6,026 nt of DNA from Sedimenticola sp. (GTDB taxonomy: Bacteria; Pseudomonadota; Gammaproteobacteria; Chromatiales; Chromatiaceae): NCBI GenBank assembly GCA_030619405.1, contig JAUXBK010000164.1:1-6026 (forward strand), written 5' to 3'. This document shows positions 1 through 6,023 of the stretch, piece after piece. The number at the start of each line of letters is the position of its first letter. Position 1 is the first letter of the stretch. The translations under genes were made by a program, and so were the position numbers. Under the pieces are notes generated by a model. That model did not search any database. It saw nothing but the letters and a program-made list of their open reading frames with translations, and was not told the origin of the DNA.

Positions 1-121
1 CTTGGGCTCGGCTGTCAACAAGGCGCTGAACGCGTTGATTCGTATCATTATCAAGGCACTCTTTGATGATCGCCGCTCCTGTGCATCCTGCACCCGCGGC
101 ATTAGTACATCCATGTACGTC
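1..121. other. Left-edge stretch with no assignable gene
   Basis: No gene can be named here. On the + strand, frame 2 is open from the window edge to a TAG at 161-163 (it starts LGSAVNKALNALIRIIIKAL), and frame 1 is open to a TGA at 64-66. On the - strand a frame is open from an ATG at 112-114 to the edge. The + frame 2 reading could be the C-terminus of a protein, but it runs through inverted repeats and a terminator hairpin, which argues that its distal part is non-coding. Sequence to the left of the window would settle this. Confidence 0.3.
72..118. repeat. Nested and tandem short inverted repeats
   Basis: Two adjacent hairpin units are visible. The first is GTGCA-TCC-TGCAC (81-93), enclosed by GCCGC (72-76) and GCGGC (96-100). 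The second is GTACAT-CC-ATGTAC (105-118), a perfect 6-bp inverted repeat. Both have tiny loops of similar sequence (TCC, CC), which suggests a repeat-derived intergenic element or a structured 3' region rather than coding DNA. I cannot tell from one copy whether it is repeated elsewhere in the genome. Confidence 0.55.
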
Positions 122-144
122 AAAAAGCCCTGTAAAAACAGGGC
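122..144 (-). terminator. Rho-independent terminator of tRNA-Leu
   Basis: A perfect 7-bp stem, GCCCTGT (127-133) with ACAGGGC (138-144), has an AAAA loop on the + strand. Read on the - strand it is followed directly by five T residues (126-122), the canonical intrinsic terminator layout. It lies 40 bases beyond the 3' end of the tRNA-Leu gene, so it most likely ends that transcript. On the + strand the hairpin is followed only by CCTTT-like sequence, so it could work weakly in that direction for a gene entering from the left. Confidence 0.85.
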
Positions 145-183
145 CTTTCATCACTTCTGGTAGTCTGTGATGGTCTTTCAATT

Positions 184-270
184 TGGTGCCGAGGAGAGGA
201 CTTGAACCTCCACTGGGTTTCCCCAACTAACACCTGAAGCTAGCGCGTCTACCAATTCCGCCACCACGGC
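184..270 (-). tRNA. tRNA-Leu (anticodon CAG)
   Basis: This is an 87-nt leucine tRNA with encoded 3' CCA (TGGT at 184-187 on the + strand). On the - strand it begins GCCGTGGTGGCGGAATTGG and has the class II D arm. The anticodon stem CTAGC/GTTAG flanks loop TTCAGGT, giving anticodon CAG, which reads CUG codons. The long variable arm has a TGGG/CCCA stem closed by a GAAA loop, and the T arm is GGAGG-TTCAAGT-CCTCT. The acceptor stem pairs except at position 5-68, which is U opposite U. It has its own promoter and terminator and is divergent from the jet genes. CUG appears to be the commonest leucine codon in the jet genes, so this is probably a heavily used tRNA. Confidence 0.95.
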
Positions 271-288
271 AAGTGCTCAACGGGTGAG

Positions 289-315
289 CCTCGAGTGATC
301 AGTCACTGTTCGAGG
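289..315 (-). other. Hairpin in the tRNA-Leu 5' leader
   Basis: CCTCGA (289-294) pairs with TCGAGG (310-315), and GTGA (295-298) pairs with TCAC (303-306) around a TCAG loop. This gives a 10-bp stem interrupted by a three-base bulge at 307-309. It lies between the predicted transcription start of the tRNA and its mature 5' end at 270. It may help processing of the precursor or simply be a leader structure. The pairing is seen in the sequence; the role is inference. Confidence 0.5.
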
Positions 316-321
316 GTGCGA

Positions 322-350
322 ACTTTACCGGGATAGGAAGGGGTTGTCAA
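322..350 (-). promoter_or_regulatory. Sigma70-type promoter of tRNA-Leu
   Basis: On the - strand there is a perfect -35 box TTGACA (350-345), a 17-base spacer, and a -10 box TAAAGT (327-322) that matches consensus at four of six positions. The sequence just after the -10 is GC-rich (TCGCACCC), as in stringently controlled stable-RNA promoters. Transcription would start near 315, about 45 bases before the mature tRNA. The spacing and the match to the downstream tRNA make this the most secure promoter in the window. Confidence 0.88.
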
Positions 351-487
351 TGGTGTGGTGCTCTGGGCTGCAATAATGATCTATCTTATTGTTTCAAAAG
401 AAAAATGGTGCGCTATGATGGACCGAGAACAGAACGGTTAGAGGATGCTCAATCAACCGACTGTCTGGTCGAAGTCCCGAGGCAGGG
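351..487 (+). promoter_or_regulatory. AT-richer upstream region of the jet operon
   Basis: No gene is supported here. The part around 371-407 is markedly AT-rich compared with the coding DNA and could serve as an upstream element or protein-binding region. A weak alternative promoter can be drawn (TTGTTT at 389-394, TATGAT at 414-419), but its 19-base spacer is poor. A loose 5-bp repeat, CGGTT (435-439) with AACCG (455-459), is also present. Confidence 0.4.
458..471. promoter_or_regulatory. Possible operator, CGAC-N6-GTCG
   Basis: The inverted repeat CGAC (458-461) and GTCG (468-471), with a 6-base centre, sits where the -35 region of the TATAAT promoter at 488-493 should be. A repressor or activator site there would control jet transcription. 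The repeat arms are only 4 bp, so chance is a real possibility, and no regulator gene is visible in the window. Confidence 0.25.
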
Positions 488-493
488 TATAAT
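488..493 (+). promoter_or_regulatory. Candidate -10 box of the jetABC(D) promoter
   Basis: A perfect consensus TATAAT lies about 70 bases before the predicted jetA start, placing transcription start near 500. No good -35 is found: the hexamer at 17-base spacing is CTGGTC (465-470), and there is no TG extension before the -10 box. The promoter may be weak or depend on an activator. It is the best + strand candidate between the tRNA promoter and jetA. Confidence 0.55.
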
Positions 494-529
494 GTCGCAT
501 GTGGGATAAATGGTGACAGCCCCGACACT

Positions 530-555
530 CTGGAGCGATGAAAAAACGACTCCAG
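530..555 (+). promoter_or_regulatory. Leader hairpin just upstream of jetA
   Basis: CTGGAG (530-535) pairs perfectly with CTCCAG (550-555), and the inner CG pairs (536-537 with 547-548) can form across a bulged A. This leaves a loop containing ATG and an A run. The stem holds the only purine-rich Shine-Dalgarno-like sequence of the leader (GGAG at 532-535) and ends seven bases before the TTG at 563. It could dampen jetA translation. The pairing is seen; the regulatory role is inference. Confidence 0.4.
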
Positions 556-573
556 CGGATGCTTGGCGAGTAA
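538..573 (+). CDS. Possible 11-codon leader ORF overlapping jetA start
   Basis: An ATG at 538 opens a short frame (MKKRLQRMLGE) that ends at TAA 571-573, so it overlaps the first codons of jetA when jetA starts at 563. A GGAG sequence precedes it but lies only two bases from the ATG, which is too close for good initiation. It could couple ribosome arrival to the weak TTG start of jetA, or it may be chance. If the run of A at 541-546 were one base shorter, this ATG would be in frame with jetA, so a sequence error or recent indel is a second explanation. Confidence 0.2.
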   Translation: MKKRLQRMLGE

Positions 574-2056
574 ACTTAACCGTAAGGTTTGGAACCGGCG
601 CTTCTTGGATTACGAATACCTCCTCAATCTGAAACAGAACCACCCGGCCCTGCGGCTGCTGGCGGCAGACAATGCACCGTTGATCGTCAGTTTTCTCTAT
701 CAGCAGTTCGTCAAATCCAACCAGCGTTCGATCCGTTACTCGGACCTGATCTCCCAACTGGACGATTACCTCTATTTTCTGCGGGACCTGTATGGGGAGG
801 AGAAGTATCCCAAAACGGCCCGCCAGTACCTGGAAGACTGGGCCGACGAGCGCAGTCTGTTTTTGCGTAAATATTACACCGCCCACAGTGACGAACCAGA
901 ACTCGACCTGACACCGGCCACGGAGAAGGTGATCGAATGGTTGCAGGAGTTACAGGAGCGGGAGTTTGTCGGCACCGAATCCCGTCTGATGACCGTGTTC
1001 CAGTTGCTGCGGGAGATCGTTCATCAGATGGAAGAGGATCCCCAGGCGCGAATCAAGGAGCTGGAGCGACGCAAAGCGGTGATCGACCGGGAGATCGAAC
1101 AGGTGCGGGCCGGTCGCATCGAGACTCTGGATGAAACCCAGGTTCGGGAGCGTTTTTTCCAGGCGGAAGAGACCGCCCGCAGGCTGTTGGCAGACTTTCG
1201 ACAGGTGGAGTACAACTTTCGGGAGCTGGATCGGCAGACTCGGGAGCGTATCGCGTTGAGCGATCGCCCCAAAGGGGAGATGCTGGATGAGATCTTTCAT
1301 GGTCAGGATCAGATTCGGGGCTCGGACCAGGGGCGCAGTTTTCGCGCCTTCTGGGAGTTTCTCATGTCACCCCAGCGCCAGGGGGAACTGGACCAGCTGC
1401 TGGCGCGGGTGTTCGCACTGGAGTCGATACAGCAGGTCGAGCCCGGGGAGCTCCTGAAGCAGATCCGTTATGCGTTGCTGGAGGCGGGAGAGAAGGTCTA
1501 TCGTACCAACAACACCCTGGTGGAACAGCTGCGGAAATATCTCGATGACCAGGCCTGGCTTGAAAACAAACGTATCATGGAGCTGATCAAGGGGATCGAG
1601 CGGAAGGCAGTGGCGATCAAGGAGCAACCACCACAGGAGGCAACTTTCATGACGCTGGATGAACCACGCCCCGGCATTGCGCTGGTGATGTCCCGGAGCC
1701 TGTTCACTCCCCCCAGCAACCCGGTCATCGCCGTGGATGAGGTGACAGAAGGGGAGGGGGATGTGGCGGTGGACGCCCTGTTCCAGAGCCATTATGTCGA
1801 TGAGGAGGAGCTGGCGGCCAATGTGCGCCGCCTGCTGCAGCGCCGCTCCCAGGTGAGTCTGAGCGAGGTGGTGCGGCGCTACCCTGTCACCAAAGGGGTG
1901 GCGGAGCTGGTGGCGTACGTCAACCTGGCGGTCAAGGATGAAGGGGCCCTGATCGATGAACAGGTCGAGGAGCGGCTGGAGGTGCGGGGTGAACAGGGAC
2001 ACCGCCGCCAGGTTCGCCTCCCCCGGGTGGTATTCACCCGCGAGATGGGACAGTGA
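563..2056 (+). CDS. jetA: Wadjet type I subunit JetA (kleisin, DUF3375 family)
   Basis: JetA is the kleisin-like subunit that bridges the two ATPase heads of the JetC dimer in the Wadjet anti-plasmid complex. The 497-residue product has the length expected of DUF3375 proteins. It carries blocks I recognise from the family: LKQNHPALRLL near residues 23-33, FVGTESRL (135-142), and FRAFWEFLMSP (260-270). A charged helical/coiled-coil stretch covers about 155-235. The C-terminal part, about 420-497, looks like a winged helix (SLSEVVRRYPVTKGVAELVAY). No ATG exists near the start. TTG at 563 gives the longest frame, while TTG at 605 (residue 15, LDYEYLLNL) would begin where many family members begin; both lack a strong ribosome site. 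It overlaps jetB by 4 bases (GTGA). Identity is very likely; the exact start is not. Confidence 0.93.
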   Translation: MASKLNRKVWNRRFLDYEYLLNLKQNHPALRLLAADNAPLIVSFLYQQFVKSNQRSIRYSDLISQLDDYLYFLRDLYGEEKYPKTARQYLEDWADERSLFLRKYYTAHSDEPELDLTPATEKVIEWLQELQEREFVGTESRLMTVFQLLREIVHQMEEDPQARIKELERRKAVIDREIEQVRAGRIETLDETQVRERFFQAEETARRLLADFRQVEYNFRELDRQTRERIALSDRPKGEMLDEIFHGQDQIRGSDQGRSFRAFWEFLMSPQRQGELDQLLARVFALESIQQVEPGELLKQIRYALLEAGEKVYRTNNTLVEQLRKYLDDQAWLENKRIMELIKGIERKAVAIKEQPPQEATFMTLDEPRPGIALVMSRSLFTPPSNPVIAVDEVTEGEGDVAVDALFQSHYVDEEELAANVRRLLQRRSQVSLSEVVRRYPVTKGVAELVAYVNLAVKDEGALIDEQVEERLEVRGEQGHRRQVRLPRVVFTREMGQ

Positions 2057-2649
2057 CCGGCTTCGAACTCCCGCAACAGATCGGCCCGGTGCTGATCCAG
2101 CTGTTGAAGGGGGTGCTCTATCGCGAACGGGAAGAGTTGTTGTGGCAGACGCTGATCGATCTGCAGGCAGCGGTCCGGGACTATGTCGGGGTCATCGGCC
2201 TGGAACTGCTGCTGGATGAGGCAGAGGGCTACGCCTTTCTGCGTCAGCGTGACATGGAGCAGGACGAAGGGGCGGAGAGTCTGCCCCGGCTGGTGCAGCG
2301 GCGGCAGCTCAGTTACCCGGTCAGCCTGCTGTGTGTACTGCTGCGCAAGCGGCTGGTAGAGCAGGATGCGGGGGGCGCTGGGACCCGGGTGATACTCAGC
2401 CGCGAGCAGATCATTGAGATGGTGCGGGTGTTTCTGCCGGAGAGAGGCAACGAGGCCAAGGCCATCGATCAGATCAACCGCCACATCAACAAAGTGGTGG
2501 AGTTCGGCTTCCTGCGCAGGCTGAAAGACCAGTCGGACCAGTTCGAGGTACGGCGTATCGTCAAGGCGCTGGTGACTGCGGATCTGCTGACCGAACTCGA
2601 TCGGATACTCGTCCGTTACAGTGAGTATGTGGAAGGTGACGAAGAGTGA
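2053..2649 (+). CDS. jetB: Wadjet type I subunit JetB (KITE-like, DUF4194 family)
   Basis: JetB is the small winged-helix (KITE/MukE-like) subunit that binds the JetA kleisin and helps hold DNA in the SMC ring. The 198-residue length and several blocks fit DUF4194: LLKGVLYRE (17-25), LDEAEGYAFLRQ (54-65), and EVRRIVKALV (165-174). The family is expected to hold two winged-helix domains, roughly residues 5-70 and 85-185; here the first wing would fall at 52-65 and the second includes NKVVEFGFLRRL (146-157). The start is GTG at 2053, inside the jetA stop (GTGA overlap). A GAG at 2042-2044 is a modest ribosome site, and translational coupling to jetA is likely. It ends in a second GTGA overlap with jetC. 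No catalytic residues are expected. Confidence 0.93.
   Translation: MTGFELPQQIGPVLIQLLKGVLYREREELLWQTLIDLQAAVRDYVGVIGLELLLDEAEGYAFLRQRDMEQDEGAESLPRLVQRRQLSYPVSLLCVLLRKRLVEQDAGGAGTRVILSREQIIEMVRVFLPERGNEAKAIDQINRHINKVVEFGFLRRLKDQSDQFEVRRIVKALVTADLLTELDRILVRYSEYVEGDEE
2631..2636 (+). promoter_or_regulatory. Ribosome binding site of jetC
   Basis: GGAAGG lies nine bases before the GTG at 2646 and inside the jetB coding sequence. It is the best Shine-Dalgarno match of the operon and supports the GTG as the jetC start. It contrasts with the poor sites before jetA and jetB. Confidence 0.65.
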
Positions 2650-5600
2650 GCGAACAGGCCACCCAGTTCGATTTTTCCGATGACGACACCCTGACCGGTT
2701 TCCGGCTGGAGCGCTTCGAGCTGTTCAACTGGGGCACCTTCGACCGGCATGTCTGGCGCATCGAACCGGCTGGTAGAAACTCACTGCTGACCGGCGATAT
2801 CGGTTCCGGAAAATCCACCCTGGTGGATGCGCTCACCACCCTGCTGGTCCCCCATAACCGGATCGTCTACAACAAGGCGGCGGGCGCCGAGGGCCGGGAG
2901 CGTTCCCTCTACTCCTACATCCGTGGCGAGTACAAGAGTGAACAGGATATCTTCACCCAGAATGCAAAGGCGGTTGCGCTGCGAGATCAGGGAAATTACA
3001 CGGTGCTGCTGGCCTGGTTTCGCAACCGGGGCTTCGACCAGGGTGCAACCCTGGCTCAGGTGTTCTGGCTGCGGGAGGGGCAGCGTAATCCGGAACGCTT
3101 CTTCGTCTTCGCCGAGCAATTGCTCACCATTGCGGAGCACTTCAGTGGTTTCGGTGGTGATATCCTCGACCTGAAAAAGCGGCTGCGCAGGCGCCCGCGG
3201 GTGGCGGTACTGGATAATTTCAAGGAGTATGCCGGGCGCTTTCGTCATCTGTTCGGTATCCAGCACCAGAAGGCGCTCGATCTCTTCTACCAGACGGTCT
3301 CCATGAAATCGGTGGGCAACCTCACCGATTTCGTGCGCCAGCACATGCTGGAGCAGTCCGACACCGACGAGCGGATCGGTGCCCTGCGTCGGGCCTTCGA
3401 CAACCTCAATCAGGCCCATGGGGCGGTGCTCAAGGCCAAGGCCCAGATCGAGCGGCTGACTCCCTTGATGGAGGATGGCCGCAGGCACCAGGAGATCAGC
3501 CAGGAGATCGAGACCCTCACCGCCTGCCGCGAGGCGCTCGCTCCCTGGTTTGCCGGTGAAAAGGCGGCACTGACTGAGGCGTTGATCGAACGTCTGCAGG
3601 CCGAGATCGATCAGCTGACCCGCCGGATCAAGAAACTGCAGGGTGAGATCGTGGCATTCCGTCTCAAGGCGGACAGCCTCAAGGCGGGTATCGAGGACAG
3701 TGGCGGCAGCCGTCTGCGGGCCATCGATCAGGAGATCGCCCGGCTGGAGCCGGAGCGCCAGCGGCGACAGCTGGTCGATGGGCGCTACCAGGGTTTCCTG
3801 AAGCGGCTGGATCTGCCACCGGCGCAGACGGAAGAACGCTTCCATGCCAACCGGCAGCGGGCGGAAGCGATACTGGGACGGTTGGCGGAGGAGTCGCTCC
3901 GGCTCGATCGGGAGAAGACGGATCTCGCGGTGGAGCTGCGGACACTCAAGGAGCAGGGTGATCGTCTGGAGCAGGAGCTGGTCTCCCTGCGGGGGCGCAA
4001 GAGCAATATCCCCCTGCAGCAGCTGGAGATGCGCCGGTTGCTGGCGGAAGACCTGGAGGTCGAGGAGGAGGCGCTGCCATTCGCCGGTGAACTGCTGCAG
4101 GTGAAGGGCTCGGAGCAGCGCTGGGAGGGGGCGATCGAGCGGCTGCTGCACAATTTCGGCCTTAGCCTGCTGGTCCCCGAGTCGCAATACGAGCGGGTCA
4201 GCTACTACGTAGAGCGCACCCGGCTCAAGGGGCGCCTGGTCTATTATCGCACCCGCCCGGAACGGGGGCGTCCACCCCGGCCGGCGCCGAATGCGCTCTG
4301 CCGCAAACTGCGGATCCGGTCGGAGAGCCCTTTCTACGAGTGGCTGGAGTCCTGGCTGGCCCGTCACTTCGACCACATCTGCTGTGAGGAGATGGAGACC
4401 TTTCGGCGGCTGCCCAAGGCGATTACCCACCATGGGCAGATAAAGAGTGGTGGCCGCCGGCACGAAAAGGACGATCGTCACCGGCTGGAGGATCGCAGCC
4501 GTTATGTGCTGGGCTGGAGCAATGAGGAGAAGATCCAGGCGCTGGCGGCGGAACAGGACAGGTTGGCGGAACGGATGATTCGGCTGGCCGCTGGGATCAA
4601 CGACCTAAGCAGCCAGCTGTCGGCCATCGAAAAGCACAGAGACAGTGCCCGAGACCTGCTGAACATCGACATTTTCGACGAGATCCGCTGGCAGAAGACA
4701 GCACGTGAAATCCAGTCACTGCAGGATGAGAAGCGGCGTATCGAAGAGAGCTCCGACCGGCTAAAGGATCTGCGTACCCAGCTGCGCATGGTCGAGGGGG
4801 CGGTGGAGAAGAAGGCCCTGAAGGAGAGGGGGCTGATCGAAGAGCGGGGCAACCGGAACGCTCGGCTGCAGACGGCGCGTGAGGGGCTGGAGGCGGCGCT
4901 GCAGCTGGCAAGTACCCTCGACCCGGAGCAGCGGGAGCGGTTGTTGCCCCGGCTCGAAGCGTTGCGTGAGGCGGCGCTGGAGAAGCCCCGGCTGACGCTG
5001 CAGAACCTGGTCTCCAGTGAACAGAGCCTACGGGGCCATATCCAGCGGTTGCTGAACAGCGAGGCGAAACGGCTGGAGCGGATCAGCACCGCCCTGGTCG
5101 TCGCCATGCAACGCTACAAGACAGACTTCCCTGCCGAGACCCAGGAGGTGGATGCGGCAGTAGAGGCGCTACCCGAATATGGCGCTATGTTGCAGCTGCT
5201 GGAACAAGAGGACCTGCCACGCCATGAGGCCCGCTTCCGGGAGATGCTGAAGGAGGAGACCATCCAGGGGGTGGCAATGTTCCAGGCGCAGCTGGAGCGT
5301 GAACAACGGGAGATCGAACAGAAGATCGACATCATCAACCGCTCCCTGCAGGAGATCGAATACAACCCGGGGAGCTACATCACCCTGATCAAGGATCCGA
5401 CCCGGGATCTGGAGATCCGGGATTTTCGGGAGCAGCTGCGGCAGGTGTTGAGCGATGCCCTGGACGAGGCGGAACTCTACAGCGAGGGGAAGTTCCTGCA
5501 GGTAAAGAAGATCATCGACCGTTTCAACGGTCGCGAGGGACTGGTGGACCAGGATCGGCGCTGGACGCGCAAGGTGACGGATGTGCGCAACTGGTTCAAC

Positions 5601-6023
5601 TTCTCCGCCAGTGAACGTTATCTGGCCGATGGGGAGGAGAAGGAGTTCTACTCCGATACCGCCGGCAAATCGGGCGGGCAGAAGGAGAAGCTGGCCTATA
5701 CCATTCTGGCCTCGGCACTGGCCTATCAGTTCGGTCTGGAGTGGGGTCATGCCCAGTCCCGCTCATTTCGATTCGTGGTGATCGACGAGGCGTTCGGCCG
5801 CGGTTCGGACGAGTCCACCCGATACGCGCTGGAACTGTTCAGAAAACTCAATCTGCAGCTGCTGATCGTCACCCCGTTGCAGAAGATCCACGTGATCGAG
5901 GAGTACATCAACGCGGTCCATTTCGTGCACAACGACGGTGGTCACAACTCCATCCTGCGTAACCTTACGGTCGAAGAGTATCAGCAGCAGAAGCAGCAGT
6001 TCCTCGCCAACGCCCATGCTTGA
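2646..6023 (+). CDS. jetC: Wadjet type I subunit JetC (SMC-like ATPase)
   Basis: JetC is the motor of the complex: an SMC/MukB-like ATPase that dimerises and extrudes DNA loops. The 1125-residue protein shows the full SMC plan. The N-terminal head carries Walker A GDIGSGKST (50-58, K56), followed by a family-typical block at about 103-125 (FTQNAKAVALRD, GNYTVLLAWF). A first coiled coil runs about 260-470. A hinge-like region, about 475-630, contains WEGAIERLLHNFGLSLLVPE. The returning coiled coil runs about 635-920. The C-terminal head has signature SGGQ (1009-1012), Walker B VVIDEA with D1047 and catalytic E1048, and the D-loop GRGSDE. Where many ABC ATPases have a switch histidine, the sequence reads IVTPLQK (T1076, P1077). 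All ATPase residues look intact, so the protein should be active. SbcC and MukB are more distant alternatives, excluded by the jetA/jetB context. The start is GTG at 2646. Confidence 0.95.
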   Translation: MSEQATQFDFSDDDTLTGFRLERFELFNWGTFDRHVWRIEPAGRNSLLTGDIGSGKSTLVDALTTLLVPHNRIVYNKAAGAEGRERSLYSYIRGEYKSEQDIFTQNAKAVALRDQGNYTVLLAWFRNRGFDQGATLAQVFWLREGQRNPERFFVFAEQLLTIAEHFSGFGGDILDLKKRLRRRPRVAVLDNFKEYAGRFRHLFGIQHQKALDLFYQTVSMKSVGNLTDFVRQHMLEQSDTDERIGALRRAFDNLNQAHGAVLKAKAQIERLTPLMEDGRRHQEISQEIETLTACREALAPWFAGEKAALTEALIERLQAEIDQLTRRIKKLQGEIVAFRLKADSLKAGIEDSGGSRLRAIDQEIARLEPERQRRQLVDGRYQGFLKRLDLPPAQTEERFHANRQRAEAILGRLAEESLRLDREKTDLAVELRTLKEQGDRLEQELVSLRGRKSNIPLQQLEMRRLLAEDLEVEEEALPFAGELLQVKGSEQRWEGAIERLLHNFGLSLLVPESQYERVSYYVERTRLKGRLVYYRTRPERGRPPRPAPNALCRKLRIRSESPFYEWLESWLARHFDHICCEEMETFRRLPKAITHHGQIKSGGRRHEKDDRHRLEDRSRYVLGWSNEEKIQALAAEQDRLAERMIRLAAGINDLSSQLSAIEKHRDSARDLLNIDIFDEIRWQKTAREIQSLQDEKRRIEESSDRLKDLRTQLRMVEGAVEKKALKERGLIEERGNRNARLQTAREGLEAALQLASTLDPEQRERLLPRLEALREAALEKPRLTLQNLVSSEQSLRGHIQRLLNSEAKRLERISTALVVAMQRYKTDFPAETQEVDAAVEALPEYGAMLQLLEQEDLPRHEARFREMLKEETIQGVAMFQAQLEREQREIEQKIDIINRSLQEIEYNPGSYITLIKDPTRDLEIRDFREQLRQVLSDALDEAELYSEGKFLQVKKIIDRFNGREGLVDQDRRWTRKVTDVRNWFNFSASERYLADGEEKEFYSDTAGKSGGQKEKLAYTILASALAYQFGLEWGHAQSRSFRFVVIDEAFGRGSDESTRYALELFRKLNLQLLIVTPLQKIHVIEEYINAVHFVHNDGGHNSILRNLTVEEYQQQKQQFLANAHA

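Noticed and set aside
510..632. ATG at 510 opening a 40-codon + strand frame (begins MVTAPTLWSDEK)
   Set aside because: It has no convincing ribosome site, no recognised similarity, and runs well into the jetA coding region in another frame.
449..886. 145-codon open frame on the - strand over the jetA promoter and start
   Set aside because: It overlaps the jetA N-terminus, which matches its family, and the protein has no recognisable features.
184..2056. The jet operon as an island integrated at the tRNA-Leu gene
   Set aside because: Integrases use the 3' end of tRNA genes, which here faces left (position 184). The jet genes lie on the promoter side, the promoter is intact, and no repeat of the tRNA 3' end is seen in the window.
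2781..4481. 566-codon open frame on the - strand within jetC
   Set aside because: It is a shadow of the GC-rich jetC coding sequence: no family-like sequence, composition typical of antisense of Leu/Glu/Arg-rich coiled coil, and jetC itself has clear motifs.
1831..5860. Many CTGCAG hexamers across the jet genes
   Set aside because: They fall on frequent Leu-Gln codon pairs (CTG CAG) in helical proteins and need no extra explanation.
5979..6000. CAG-rich run near the end of jetC as a repeat tract
   Set aside because: It encodes the Gln-rich tail QQQKQQF, is short and interrupted, and shows no sign of a true microsatellite.
2646..6023. jetC as SbcC or MukB
   Set aside because: There is no SbcD partner, and the adjacent genes are JetA/JetB-type and not MukF/MukE.
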